Source: Sedimenticola_A sp040506895 (lineage in GTDB: Bacteria; Pseudomonadota; Gammaproteobacteria; Chromatiales; Chromatiaceae). Taken from it: DNA of 64,000 nucleotides. Under the pieces are notes generated by a model. That model did not search any database. It was not told the origin of the DNA and saw only the letters and a program-made list of their open reading frames with translations. How positions within the stretch are numbered: the first letter of the stretch is position 1; the number at the start of each line of letters is the position of its first letter. Positions 27,663 through 38,204 of this stretch are shown here, piece by piece. The stretch covers positions 744,001 to 808,000 of the forward strand of contig JBEVVY010000001.1 in the NCBI GenBank assembly GCA_040506895.1, read 5' to 3'. A program made the translations under genes and the position numbers.

Positions 27663-28634
27663 GTGACTGCGTGGCAACTTACAATGGTCAATACTGCCGG
27701 GAGACCGAAAAATAAGAATCAAACGAAGCCGCTCAAAGCAAAGGCATGGTTCTACTATGTGGCTGCACGGCTACATCTGAAGCGCACTGGATATGCGCTT
27801 GAGAATTACTTAGAGCCTGAGAAAGTCAGGAGAAATGATGACGGGACAGTCACCCGACCTTGCAAATACGATGGGTACAAAAAGGGGCTGCATATCCCAG
27901 ACCCTGATTTAGTAGATGAAGTTGATCTTATTGCTCCAGGCTCAAAAAGCCTTCTGTATCACCCATTTTGGGAGGTAGCAAACCCGATCCAGGACATAAC
28001 TGAATTATATATTCATCTGAATAAGCTCAGCTCTGGCATCGTGGAACTGCTTTTTCACCCTGGAACTGAGCCTGGCAAAGTCCCGCAGCGGCATCGTAAA
28101 GATTACCTAGCAACTTTAGACGCTCTATCGAAAAAAGCGGATTTAGATGCTTTCACTGCCTGCATTGGTCTCCTCCAAGAAGCGAATCTAACCAGAGAGC
28201 CTATTCTCCATGTGTTTTATATGAAACCGACACTGGCCGCTTTTCGAAGGCTCATTTATTATCCCCCTTTTCCCGACATAGCCCATGAATTATTCGAGTA
28301 TTTAACCAATACCTTTTTCACAAAATTAAACGGCAAAGAGGTTGATAAGCTCGTTTCTGAAGTCAATGTAGATCGGGCAATTTTTTACTCTCATTCACTA
28401 TTATCGATAGTCGATGATTTAGGAATATTACGAAAGTTCACCTTCCCGCCAGTATCCTGCATGCACATCATTGAACGCTACATGACAACAAGGGCCTATA
28501 CCACGTTCTTGGCAGATGAATCAGACAAAGACTGGGTTGCGTATAAGAAACTTCCAGAGATTAGAAATTTAACGCGGAGCCTTAGAAGATGGGAATCCAA
28601 ACAAAGCAATTTCTCGACCCTTCCGTGGTCCTGA
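27663..28634 (+). CDS. Hypothetical island protein
   Basis: 323 residues from GTG 27663 (AGGGT upstream); ATG 27684 is an alternative. The N-terminus has GRPKNKNQTK, an AT-hook-like basic stretch, then WFYYVAARLHLKRTGYALEN. The rest is mainly helical without a motif known to me. It is divergently transcribed from the small DNA-binding gene and preceded by phased repeats. Role unknown; possibilities include a regulator or replication-associated protein. Confidence 0.6.
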   Translation: MTAWQLTMVNTAGRPKNKNQTKPLKAKAWFYYVAARLHLKRTGYALENYLEPEKVRRNDDGTVTRPCKYDGYKKGLHIPDPDLVDEVDLIAPGSKSLLYHPFWEVANPIQDITELYIHLNKLSSGIVELLFHPGTEPGKVPQRHRKDYLATLDALSKKADLDAFTACIGLLQEANLTREPILHVFYMKPTLAAFRRLIYYPPFPDIAHELFEYLTNTFFTKLNGKEVDKLVSEVNVDRAIFYSHSLLSIVDDLGILRKFTFPPVSCMHIIERYMTTRAYTTFLADESDKDWVAYKKLPEIRNLTRSLRRWESKQSNFSTLPWS

Positions 28635-28652
28635 CTGGTCAATAGCAGATTT

Positions 28653-28721
28653 GTGGTCAGGGTTTACCGGAATCAGTGGTCAGCCTAAACCGGAATAAAT
28701 GGTCAATCTTACTGGCATACG
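28653..28721. repeat. Three 23-bp tandem repeats, relic of an IS21-family end
   Basis: GTGGTCAGGGTTTACCGGAA (28653), GTGGTCAGCCTAAACCGGAA (28676) and ATGGTCAATCTTACTGGCAT (28699) are spaced 23 bases apart, and a partial copy CTGGTCAA stands at 28635. IS21-family ends carry such multiple transposase-binding repeats. No transposase gene of that element remains here. Confidence 0.5.
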
Positions 28722-28753
28722 CAGATGCAGGTGCTGCACCAAATTTGTAGTGG

Positions 28754-29584
28754 TCAAGTCATTTTGGCCACGGATTTATAGGTATTCCAGTAATGCTGTT
28801 CGGCCACAATCGGTGGCATTCCACCATTGTGACTGTGCGGCCTGAGCCGACTGTAATACCCGATTACATACGCCATGATATGGCGCTTCGCTTGTTCGAA
28901 TGAGCTGTAACCGACCTCCGGCACCCATTCGGTTTTTAGACTGCGGAAGAATCGCTCCATCGGTGCATTGTCCCAGCAGTTTCCCCGACGACTCATACTT
29001 TGGCTCATCTGATAACGCCATAGCTGTTGTCGAAACGCCAGAGCCGTGTACTGACAGCCCTGATCAGAGTGGAACATCACGCCCTCCGGCTCGCCCCGTG
29101 ATTCATAGGCCATCATCAATGCCTTTCTCGTCAGCGCACTATCCGCGTTCAGCGATAGTGCCCAGCCAATCGGGCGTCGTGCGTACAGATCCAGCACCAC
29201 TGCCAGGTACGACCAGCGTTTACCGGTCCAGACATAGGTGATGTCACCTGTCCAGACCTTGTTGGGTGCATCGACATCAAACTGTCGATCCAGCCGATTC
29301 GGAATGCCAAGATACGGCTGCTCGGCCTTCCTGTAGCGATGTTTCGGTTGCTGGGTACTGACAAGACCCAGTGCCTTCATCCTCCGCCCCGCGCGATATC
29401 GACTCAGCGGGATCCCCCGGTCAGTGACCATCCGGGCAATTGCCCTGGCTCCTGCAGAACCATTACTAAGCGCATGGACGGTCTTGATCTCTGCCCTGAG
29501 TTGCCTCTCCAGTGCCGATATCTGTTTTGGCCGGGATAACCATGCCCGGTAGCTGCTGCGATGGATATCAAATACCTGGCACAA
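28754..29584 (-). CDS. IS3-family transposase OrfB, copy B
   Basis: Identical in protein sequence to the copy A OrfB at 11122-11952, with the full set of acidic catalytic motifs. Identity of the copies points to recent transposition within this genome. Confidence 0.95.
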   Translation of the reverse strand: MCQVFDIHRSSYRAWLSRPKQISALERQLRAEIKTVHALSNGSAGARAIARMVTDRGIPLSRYRAGRRMKALGLVSTQQPKHRYRKAEQPYLGIPNRLDRQFDVDAPNKVWTGDITYVWTGKRWSYLAVVLDLYARRPIGWALSLNADSALTRKALMMAYESRGEPEGVMFHSDQGCQYTALAFRQQLWRYQMSQSMSRRGNCWDNAPMERFFRSLKTEWVPEVGYSSFEQAKRHIMAYVIGYYSRLRPHSHNGGMPPIVAEQHYWNTYKSVAKMT

Positions 29585-29622
29585 CTGCTTGACCGGGTAG
29601 CGCTCTCGATGCAGTCGTCTGA

Positions 29623-29931
<309 letters not shown>

Positions 29932-30003
29932 CTTGCCACCTGTTCCACTCCTGGGACATCATATCACCCAGGTTCAGGTGGCCAAATTAACTATGCCACT
30001 ACA

Positions 30004-32868
30004 GTTCTGAGTCGTAGTCGTACTAATAGATGTACCATCAAGTTCGTAGCTGGCATCTACTTTAGAGGCAATGTATGGAAAATGAACCTTATCGCCGTAA
30101 CTTGTAATGTCCGCGAATACAATATCAGTTTCCTCAATGAGCGTTCCATCAGAAAGGCGTTGTTCAGTGCGCAGTGTCTGCCCTGTATATGGGAAATCTT
30201 GACGGTAGGTGGTTTTTGTTACGATACTCGTTTGTTGATCAGTTGCTTCCATCCATCCAAAACCGAGAAAACCACGTCCTCTGACATTGAATTTTCCATC
30301 ACCATATTTGTAAGTCGTTGCATTGTTTCCACCGACACCATTATCAACCAATATTTGATTAACAACACCCATAGGCGCAGGCATATTAATATTGGGGTAG
30401 GAAACCTCAGAGGCGTTTTGATAAATACTCTTGTCTCTAATTGAAGAGTATTCAATGGAGCTGTCTTCCATTACTGAGGATATGTTAACGACACGTGGAA
30501 TGTAGTTTTGATTGAGCATGACATAGAGGCCTTGCTCATTTGTATTGGGATTACTTGAAAATACGCGATCAACCAGGCCATCCCCATTCATGTCCATGAA
30601 ATCAGCCTTTACATCACCTTCCGAGTTGGTAGCTCGAATCTGGTTCTTCCAGTCATCACTAAACCCACCTATCCAAGTTGACCCCGTTTCAAAACCATTA
30701 CCTGTATTCAGTTTGACGTAAATTTCTTTACTTCCAGTGTAAGGATTCTCCCCGTAGACCCTATCTGGTAGACCGTCACCATTTACATCGACAAAACCGA
30801 ACTTCAAACTGCCATCAGAAACGTATTCCTCCACTCTGCTAAGTGAAATATCTCCCAGGTCGTCGATCCACTTCTCAACTGGCTCAAAACCATCGCCATT
30901 ATTGAGCATGACATGAACGCCTTCTGCGTTTGTATACGGATCTCTATCAAATATACGATCAGGCAATGCATCACCGTTAATATCAAAAATAGCGATTTGA
31001 AGATCACCACCAGAGTAATCTTTTATCAGGTTCTTTCTGTCGTCACCAAGATCAGGCAACCACTGTTTGCCTGAATCAAAACCACTACCGGTGTTCAGCA
31101 TGACATAGAACCCTTGGGCATTCGTGATCGGGTTTTTGTTATAAACACGATCAAGCAGACCATCTCCGTTCATATCTACCTGGTCAATAAATACATCATC
31201 CTCGGCATTCTCTTTTGTTACATAGTTCGAATCAGTTCCGCTATAATCCGGCAGCCAATACTGACCGGGTTCTAATCCATTTTCTGATCTCAGCATGACA
31301 TAAAAGCCAGGCATTGGATTGGGGTATGTTCCAGAAGGGTGCCGTGAAGCAACACGATCAAGCTTTCCATCTCCGTTCATGTCTACAAATGCAATAAAAT
31401 TACTATCCCCTATCTTTGTTTCTACTTGATAGAACTGATTGGTATAGTAAGGGGTATTTGGACTAAATGGTGTATGCCATGTGCCAGAGGCATCAAAGCC
31501 TGCACCATTATTCAGAGCAGCGTACGGTCCGTATATGAGACTAAAAAATCCAGTTGAAGTCGGATCTGTTGGCCATACACGATCAACCAACCCATCACCA
31601 TTGATATCACGGAACGCAGATACGAGGGAGCCGTACATATCCCTATCACTTGGCAGGTTATGCCACGCTAATGGATAATTCGGTAACCAATGTGAACCAG
31701 AATCGAATCCAGAACCGTTATTTAGCATTACATACAGTCCTGGACTACCTGTAGTTGGGTTTTTCTCTGATATGCGATCGGGAAGACCATCTCCATTAAT
31801 ATCAAGGTATTGGGAAAGTATGTCCTGATTAACATCCATTAACGCATTAAGCGATTCGTTCCCTAAATTTGGTAGCCACTGGCTTCCTTGGTCAAATTGA
31901 CTTCCAGTACTTGTTTGCCAAGTGAAAACGGTTTCTGGAAAACTATCACCTGTGCCGCTTTGCTCAGTCACCCCTTCCAAACGGTTAAGAATATTGTCTG
32001 CTGCATATCGCAGTTGGTAGTTTCGCACTAATGTTTCGCCTACATATACTGCGACACTATTCATTCGTTTAGAGAGGGTTATTTTTGATCCTGCTTGAAA
32101 ATGACGCCTAATGACAGGGCGATCTTCATAGCTGAATCGAACAGAATTTTGTGCGTAATCTAATCGAAGAGGATAATGCTCACCGTTTACAGTATCCTCG
32201 TAATAACTAAAATCAATTGCATTTGCTGAAGCATCGAGAATCTTACTTACTGCCCATTCTCGAGCATTCTGACCATCTCTGGTATCAACTTGAGAATCTG
32301 CAGTATTACCATACTCCATGGTCTGTCCGGACTTGGTTTTCACTATCCAGTAATCAGGTCCGCTTCCCTTTTGACCATAGGAGATTATTTTACTGATAGC
32401 GTCAATTTCAGTACGGTACTCTGTGCCGCTATCACCATCAGCACCAGACACAGCAATTAATCGACGACCATCCAAACAAAAGCGGTCTCGTGAGTCATAA
32501 TAGACACCGCCTTTAAATCCATCTTGCTCGATAGTCGCGCCGCAACGCTGAACTGTAGATAATCCGCTAAGGTTGAAACCCAGTCCTAGAAGTCCGTCGC
32601 CATCTTGACTGCTGTAACTAATTAAAAGTTCTGGCTGCATACCTGCCACACCAGGCGATACGATGATTGGTATGGAGTAAATCGCTGCACCACTCTGACT
32701 GACTGAAAGCTCACCTGCCGTAAAACCCGCTGTACTGACATTAGCGAAAGCCGGCTGTGAAAGCGAAAAAGTAATAAGAGATGTAATGAGTACGCAATGC
32801 GATTTTGCAATAACAAAGCGAACAGAATTGGCAAGCGCACGCACAGCGCCAAAAGATGAACTGCTCAT
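30004..32868 (-). pseudogene. N-terminal portion of the giant SpvB/Rhs-type protein
   Basis: About 955 codons, ended by IS3-family copy B. ATG 32868 is preferred to 32874 because AAGGA is then about nine bases upstream. A signal-like segment (SHCVLITSLITFSLSQPAFA) is followed by the SpvB domain (GELSVSQSGAAIYSIPIIVS, QPELLISYSSQDGDGLLGLG). At least six VCBS/FG-GAP-type repeats follow (DINGDGLPDR, LYVMLNNGSGFDSG, W..LG), which bind calcium in related proteins. Then comes a TcdB-like stretch (GRGFLGFGWMEATD). The frame breaks off in STTTTQN. The rest of the gene is at 13269-7653, same strand and order. Confidence 0.8.
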
Positions 32869-33000
32869 CGGCATTATCCTTATTCCATCATTTTTTGTTC
32901 TTTTTTGACCGCCATACTCCGTGTGTCCATGCGGTCTAACAAACTACTAGATCCAGTAGTCACATAGCTCTGAGTGAATTGTCAAGAGACGAATATCTGA

Positions 33001-33040
33001 CAGTTTGTCAGTTTGTCAGTTTGATGACATATATATATAT
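33001..33040. repeat. Short tandem repeat and AT run
   Basis: GTCAGTTT units repeat almost three times (33001-33023), followed closely by an (AT)n stretch. It lies in the gap between the gspM fragment and the Rhs N-terminal gene, a position where promoter strength could vary by slippage. No further evidence. Confidence 0.6.
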
Positions 33041-33051
33041 GATCGATTTTT

Positions 33052-33473
33052 CTAACGAGACAATTCTATACGAGCATTGATCAGCCCAGGTTGCTCTTCC
33101 CTTGTGAAAGAAATACTTTTAACTTGGATGGTGTGGTTTGAAGAGAGATCAATCAACCATCTCAGTGCTGCATCAAATCCTGCATTTTCCAGCCAGACTC
33201 TAACTAGGTCATTATTTTCAGGAGTAATACGTGAAATGCTGTCCTTGATCTTGAAGTGCCGGCTTGTAGCATCCAAGATAGATACGAGGGACCTTTCTCT
33301 ATCCACCTGTGATGAAGGTTTTTGACTCCTGAGTCGCGTCACTTCTGATGCCATTTTATCGAGGCTATTCTGAAGCCTCTCCTGCTGCATAAGTGCGTTT
33401 TCCAAGCGTGCTTTTTCCGTATCGATTGGCTCGATAAGAAAAACATAGACCAGGGCCAATAGAGCCGCCAAGG
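33052..33473 (-). pseudogene. gspM: Type II secretion protein GspM, N-terminally truncated
   Basis: About 140 codons remain. A transmembrane segment (ALLALVYVFLIEPID) is followed by a coiled coil (LENALMQQERLQNSLDKMAS) and the C-terminal ferredoxin-like domain (RVWLENAGFDAALRWLIDL, IQVKSISFTREEQPGLINARI), in line with GspM. The cytoplasmic N-terminus is replaced by IS21 copy B sequence. The Rhs gene with its signal peptide follows 180 bases downstream on the same strand, so a link between type II secretion and export of the Rhs protein is conceivable but unproven. Confidence 0.75.
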
Positions 33474-33578
33474 TGTTGAATTGCACCCAAAACTGACCCA
33501 CCTATCCCCATAATTTGCATCGAATTTTGACCCACGTACAACTCTACCTGCATCAAGGCTTTGCAGGAGTAAACAGGA

Positions 33579-35099
33579 GTGATCGACGTGGCGTTATTAA
33601 GCGTAATCAGACGATGGCATTTCCGGGAAGGAATGCCGATCCGGGAGATAACCCGAAGAACAGGACTAAGTAGAAATACAGTCCGCAAGTATTTAGCCAG
33701 TGGCGTGGTGGAACCACGCTACCCCAACCGTAAAAGTCCCTCCAAACTGGATGACTATGAACTGACGCTGACCAGTTGGCTGTTTCGTGAGTCCAGACGA
33801 CATCGCAAGCAGCGCAAGACGGTCAAGCAGCTACACAGTGACCTGGTGCAACTGGGTTATACCGGGTCCTATGACCGGGTAGCCGCCTTTGCCCGCAACT
33901 GGCGGGCTGAGCAGCAGGAAGCCAAGAAGACCGCCGCCAAGAACACCTTTGTGCCGTTATCCTTTGCACCAGGAGAGGCGTTTCAGTTCGACTGGAGCGA
34001 AGACTACGTTCAGCTCAATGGCGTCAACACCAAGCTGCTGGTTGCTCATTTCAAGCTCAGCCACAGCCGCGTGTTCTTCATGCGTGCTTACCTGATGCAA
34101 AGCCATGAGATGCTATTCGACGCTCACTATCATGCCTTTGTCACCTTCGGTGGCGTGCCGGAGCGTGGCATCTACGACAACATGAAGACGGCAGTGGATA
34201 AAGTCCGCAAAGGCAAACAGCGGGATGTAAACAAGCGTTTTACCGCCATGGTCAGCCATTATCTGTTCGAGGCCGAGTTCTGCAACCCGGCAGCAGGCTG
34301 GGAGAAAGGCCAGGTCGAGAAGAATGTACTCGATGCCAGGAGACGCATCTGGCAGGGCGCACCCGCCTTCAAATCACTGGCAGGACTGAACCTGTGGCTC
34401 AGGCAGCGCTGTCTTGATCTGTGGCAGGAGCTGCCGCACCCGGAAGACAAGCGTCGCACCATAGGCGATTACTGGCAGGCAGAGCGTGAACACTTGATGG
34501 AGGCGCCTGCAGCCTTCGATGGCTTTGTCGAGTACAACAAGCGGGTCAGCTCCACCTGTCTGATTACCTACGACAACAACCGCTACAGTGTGCCGGCCAG
34601 CTTTGCCAACCGACCAGTTAGTCTACGCGTGTATGCCGACCGGCTGGTCATTGTGGCCGAAGCCCAGGTGGTAGCCGTTCATGAACGCGTCTTTAGCCGT
34701 GATCATAGTTTCCCCGGGAAAACCATCTACGACTGGCGCCATTACCTGTCAGTCGTGCAGCGGAAGCCCGGTGCTTTACGCAATGGTGCGCCATTCCATG
34801 AGCTACCCGAGAGCTTTAAGCGGCTACAACGCAAGCTGCTCAAGCGTCCCAGCGGTGACCGGGAGATGGTCGACGTACTAGCGCTTGTGCTGCTGCATGA
34901 TGAAGCGCTGGTCGAACGTGCGGTAGAAGAGGCGTTAAAGATCGACCGCCCCTCCAAGCAGCATGTCATCAACTGTCTGAGCAGGATCACAGATAAGCCC
35001 AAGCCAGAACCTACTCAACCACCTGCTGCTCTGAAGCTGGTCACAGAGCCGACAGCAGATACCCACCGTTATGACAGACTCAGGAGGAAGCAGCAATGA
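33579..35099 (+). CDS. istA: IS21-family transposase IstA, copy B
   Basis: Same 506-residue protein as copy A at 13375-14895. All DDE motifs are intact, and the stop overlaps the istB start. Confidence 0.95.
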   Translation: MIDVALLSVIRRWHFREGMPIREITRRTGLSRNTVRKYLASGVVEPRYPNRKSPSKLDDYELTLTSWLFRESRRHRKQRKTVKQLHSDLVQLGYTGSYDRVAAFARNWRAEQQEAKKTAAKNTFVPLSFAPGEAFQFDWSEDYVQLNGVNTKLLVAHFKLSHSRVFFMRAYLMQSHEMLFDAHYHAFVTFGGVPERGIYDNMKTAVDKVRKGKQRDVNKRFTAMVSHYLFEAEFCNPAAGWEKGQVEKNVLDARRRIWQGAPAFKSLAGLNLWLRQRCLDLWQELPHPEDKRRTIGDYWQAEREHLMEAPAAFDGFVEYNKRVSSTCLITYDNNRYSVPASFANRPVSLRVYADRLVIVAEAQVVAVHERVFSRDHSFPGKTIYDWRHYLSVVQRKPGALRNGAPFHELPESFKRLQRKLLKRPSGDREMVDVLALVLLHDEALVERAVEEALKIDRPSKQHVINCLSRITDKPKPEPTQPPAALKLVTEPTADTHRYDRLRRKQQ

Positions 35100-35866
35100 C
35101 GGCAGATGCCATGGTTACCACCCTTAAATCCCTCAAGCTGTTCGGTATGGCCGATACGGTTGCCACCATGTCAAAACAGGCGGCACCGATCTATCAACAG
35201 GCTGTTCCTATCCTGGAAACACTGCTCAAGGCCGAAGTGGCTGAACGCGAAGTGCGCTCAATAAACTACCAGATGAAAGCCGCCAGGTTCCCGGCCTATC
35301 GGGATCTGGCTGGCTTCGAGTTTAGGGAAAGCCAGGTAGATGAAGCCCTGATACGCGCTTTACACCGCTGTGAGTTCATTGAAGATGCCCAGAATGTGGT
35401 CTTCGTAGGTGGCCCGGGCACGGGCAAAACCCATCTGGCTACGGCCATTGCGGTGCAGGCCATACAGCACCACCATCTGCGCGTACGCTTCCTGCCCACC
35501 ATCGAACTGGTTAATCAGCTGGAACAGGAAAAGCTCAACGGCAAACAGGGGCGTATCGCTAACCGCCTGATGCATACTGACCTGGTGATACTCGACGAAC
35601 TGGGTTACCTGCCGTTCAGTCAATCCGGTGGAGCATTGCTGTTCCACCTGATCGGCAAGCTCTATGAAAAGACCAGCATCATTATCACAACCAACCTGAG
35701 CTTCTCAGAGTGGTCATCTGTCTTTGGTGATCCCAAGCTGACAACAGCACTGCTGGACCGGCTAACCCATCACTGCCATATCATTGAAACCGGCAATGAC
35801 AGTTACCGCTTCAGGCACTCAACTTCACAACAACAGGAGGATAGAAAAACTGGAAAAAGGAAGTGA
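35096..35866 (+). CDS. istB: IS21-family helper ATPase IstB, copy B
   Basis: Same 256-residue protein as copy A at 14892-15662, with intact Walker motifs. Coupled to istA by an ATGA overlap. Confidence 0.95.
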   Translation: MTADAMVTTLKSLKLFGMADTVATMSKQAAPIYQQAVPILETLLKAEVAEREVRSINYQMKAARFPAYRDLAGFEFRESQVDEALIRALHRCEFIEDAQNVVFVGGPGTGKTHLATAIAVQAIQHHHLRVRFLPTIELVNQLEQEKLNGKQGRIANRLMHTDLVILDELGYLPFSQSGGALLFHLIGKLYEKTSIIITTNLSFSEWSSVFGDPKLTTALLDRLTHHCHIIETGNDSYRFRHSTSQQQEDRKTGKRK

Positions 35867-35947
35867 ACTCAGGCCATAATCCGGCTATCTGGGCGGGTCA
35901 AAATTAGATGCAAAACCTGGGTCAGTATTAAACGCAAATCAACACCA

Positions 35948-36463
35948 TCAGATCCCCTTAATGATGACCTGACGGGCTTCGTCCTTCGGGAGTGGATCGA
36001 TACTCAGGGTCTCAGTCCCATCCCAGTGCTTGGCACCCTCCATCACTTGGCGTAGGAAGCTGACGACGGTGGTGAGCCAGGCCTCTTTCCGGGCCAGATC
36101 AATCACGCTGTCGCATTTAAAGTACCGGCCATGCAGGAGATCCTTAACGAAGATCGTCTCCCGCCGGTCATTGAAGTACCAGTATCCAGCACCAGCGGCT
36201 ACAAGCAGACTAAACACAGCCCCCAACTCTTTACCCATCATACCGGCAAAGATGCTATAGGCGAGGATGAATACTAGTACGGAAAGGACGACGGTGAGTT
36301 TAATGAGTGACGGTTGCGCCACTTCGATCATCACGGCTTGATCAAAACGGTACCGATTCAGAAGCTCCTGTTCCTCTTCTGAAAGTTCGACCTTCCCCCA
36401 TAAGGTGAAGTTAATTCTCCCTAGTTTTCCGTTTCCTTGGTCTCTTTTGAATAACAGTTCCAT
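35948..36463 (-). CDS. Membrane protein of unknown function
   Basis: 171 residues. Two adjacent hydrophobic segments (SLIKLTVVLSVLVFILAYSI and a second at about 80-95 containing FSLLVAAGAGYWYF) lie between a polar N-terminal part and a basic/aromatic C-terminal part (KDLLHGRYFKCDSVIDLARK). A strong AGGAGGGG-like site precedes the ATG. The stop codon lies 3 bases from the IS21 copy B end, so the true C-terminus may have been altered. Family not recognised. Confidence 0.65.
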   Translation of the reverse strand: MELLFKRDQGNGKLGRINFTLWGKVELSEEEQELLNRYRFDQAVMIEVAQPSLIKLTVVLSVLVFILAYSIFAGMMGKELGAVFSLLVAAGAGYWYFNDRRETIFVKDLLHGRYFKCDSVIDLARKEAWLTTVVSFLRQVMEGAKHWDGTETLSIDPLPKDEARQVIIKGI

Positions 36464-36781
36464 ACCGCCCCTCCTTTATTGTCCTTGGGCTTAGCTAAGT
36501 GAACAACAAATTTCCCTATGATATCAAGGGTTGAAAGGGTTATGGGGTAGAGAGTGGGGTGTATGGGCTGTATAGCTGAATAATGTTGGGAAACATTATG
36601 AAGTCATGAGCGGCAGCCTGGCGGATCTGAGCCGCTATGAGATGGAGTGTGCTGGTATGGATGGGGATTGGAAATGACTACAATTGGGGATACCGGTACC
36701 CGTTGAATACCCCCCAACTCATTGCATTTTGGGGTACATGTATTAAGATGTATACATATGCATCAATTTGGACAATTTAAC
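36464..36781. promoter_or_regulatory. Intergenic region with operator-like palindrome of the toxin-antitoxin pair
   Basis: About 320 bases between divergent genes. A perfect palindrome ATGTATACAT is at 36748-36757 and a related palindrome ATACATGTAT-like sequence (TACATGTAT, 36735-36743) stands 5 bases before it. Two such boxes just upstream of a ribbon-helix-helix antitoxin gene are typical autoregulatory operators. The remainder holds nothing I recognise. Confidence 0.5.
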
Positions 36782-37033
36782 ATGGCCAATCGCTCAGTGA
36801 TCTCTGTACACACCAAACCCGAAACCTCCAAACGACTGGAGGAGCTGGCCTCCCTTACCCGCCGTTCAAAATCTTTTCTAGCCAATGAAGCTATTGAACA
36901 ATACCTTCGTGAAGAAGAAGCCTTCATTGCCTCCGTGCAACGTGGACAGGCTGATGTACAAGCTGGGCGCACACATACCACTAGCGAGGTACGGGCTCGT
37001 TTGAAGAAAACCGCTAAAGCCACCAAACGATGA
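36782..37033 (+). CDS. Ribbon-helix-helix antitoxin
   Basis: 83 residues from ATG 36782 (MANRSVISVHTKPETSKRLE). The first beta strand and two helices (RLEELASLTRRSKSFLANEA) fit a CopG/Arc-type DNA-binding domain. The C-terminal tail (AGRTHTTSEVRARLKK) would bind the toxin. An upstream ATG at 36758 directly abuts the palindrome and is less likely. It overlaps the toxin start by 4 bases. Confidence 0.88.
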   Translation: MANRSVISVHTKPETSKRLEELASLTRRSKSFLANEAIEQYLREEEAFIASVQRGQADVQAGRTHTTSEVRARLKKTAKATKR

Positions 37034-37311
37034 AGTTGGCATGGTCAGCGGAGTCGATGACCGCGCTGGAAGAGATCGTGGAGTACATCGCCAAGGACAA
37101 TCCATCCGCTGCGCTGGAGCTCGGCGAAGGCATCTTGAGCACCGTTGAAGAAGTTCTCCCTGATAACCCTCACGCCGGTCGTCCAGGAAGAGTATCAGGC
37201 ACTCGTGAATTGGTTGTCCACGAGTCATACATAGTGGTGTATGAGGTGATCGACTCCATCAACATTTTAACAGTACGGCATAGCGCACGGTTGTGGCCGG
37301 AGAGTTTTTAG
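37030..37311 (+). CDS. RelE/ParE-family toxin
   Basis: 93 residues: helices ALEEIVEYIAKDNPSAA, then strands GRPGRVSGTRELVVHESYIV and the closing INILTVRHSARLWP. This is the ParE-like arrangement, including the conserved Arg of GTREL and the final RH.AR. ParE proteins poison gyrase, while RelE relatives cleave mRNA; sequence alone favours ParE but does not prove the target. It forms an ATGA-coupled operon with its antitoxin and probably stabilises the island. Confidence 0.9.
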   Translation: MKLAWSAESMTALEEIVEYIAKDNPSAALELGEGILSTVEEVLPDNPHAGRPGRVSGTRELVVHESYIVVYEVIDSINILTVRHSARLWPESF

Positions 37312-37349
37312 CCCTCATTGGTTGCCCTTTGTAAACTTAACAACTTGAC

Positions 37350-38174
37350 CTACTTTTTAACCTGCTTTGTAGATTCATTGATAATTTTTGTTGCCAGTTT
37401 GCTGCTTTTCCAATAATCACCATATTCTTTCCAATAGTAATAAGCCTGATCAGCGCCACCATGAGAAATATAACCTTCAGCAAATGATTTTGGTTTAGGG
37501 TGCCGCTTTTTTCGGAGCTCCTTGGCAACAAGAGGGAGTTCTTTTTCTGCTAAAGAAAATGCCGCTTTAGCTTTAGCTTCTTCGTTAGATAAAGCTAGTA
37601 CCAACGGATATGAATATAGGATTTCAGGGGCCACATCATCGCTAAAAGTTTTGTAATGGCGAACAACAGATAAATAGTCACCTTTTTCTATCCATAACTT
37701 TGGAAGCAAATACCTTACCCCGAGGTTATCATTTGGACTAGCCAATAATAAATTATTGAAAACATGTATAGCCTGTTGAATTTCTTTTCGAACAATGTGC
37801 CATAAACCCAAAGAGTGATATGCACGCATAAATGGGCGATTAGATAAAGCACTCCATTCTAGTTTGGACTTTTTCCAATCGAACTCTTTCGGTATTACTT
37901 CAAATCCTATTCTCACTGCTTCACGACAGCACAAATACGACTCATATTCTCTTCCGGTCTCGCTGCATATTAGGGATAGGTGATGGATCGCATCAATGTA
38001 ATTAGGTCTTTCAGTTATTAATCCACGTAATAGATTTTCCGCCAGTTCGATATTTCCCTCCTGCCAGAAACCAATCGCAGCATTCAGTACATCCTCATCA
38101 CCAGCAGATGTATTTTCATCACTAAAGATCCAACAGTTCTTAGAAAATTCTAGGAGCTTCATGTTTTTCTTCAT
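37350..38174 (-). CDS. TPR-repeat protein of the MORC-TIR operon
   Basis: 274 residues. Helical repeats of TPR type: NAAIGFWQEGNIELAENLLR, DAIHHLSLICSETGREYESY, AYHSLGLWHIVRKEIQQAIH. The C-terminal part (KPKSFAEGYISHGGADQAYY) resembles segments of other TPR proteins. It is the third gene of a cluster on the minus strand, 30 bases after the DNA methyltransferase. No enzymatic motif. A scaffold or sensor role within the putative defence operon is inference. Confidence 0.7.
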   Translation of the reverse strand: MKKNMKLLEFSKNCWIFSDENTSAGDEDVLNAAIGFWQEGNIELAENLLRGLITERPNYIDAIHHLSLICSETGREYESYLCCREAVRIGFEVIPKEFDWKKSKLEWSALSNRPFMRAYHSLGLWHIVRKEIQQAIHVFNNLLLASPNDNLGVRYLLPKLWIEKGDYLSVVRHYKTFSDDVAPEILYSYPLVLALSNEEAKAKAAFSLAEKELPLVAKELRKKRHPKPKSFAEGYISHGGADQAYYYWKEYGDYWKSSKLATKIINESTKQVKK

Positions 38175-38204
38175 TAGGATATTGATAAGGAAAAGCGTAA
38201 AAAC

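Larger units (their letters stand above)
33474..35944 (+). mobile_element. IS21-family element, copy B
   Basis: 2471 bp, same ends as copy A. Flanks AAGG and CCAT show no target duplication. Its left flank is the broken gspM; its right flank starts only 3 bases before the stop of a membrane-protein gene. Crossing the flanks of copies A and B does not produce a target duplication either, so deletions must have occurred. Confidence 0.93.

Noticed and set aside
33365..33688. 107-codon open frame across the IS21 copy B left end
   Set aside because: It is antisense to istA and shares its first 80 codons with a frame at the copy A end, so it is a shadow of the IS.
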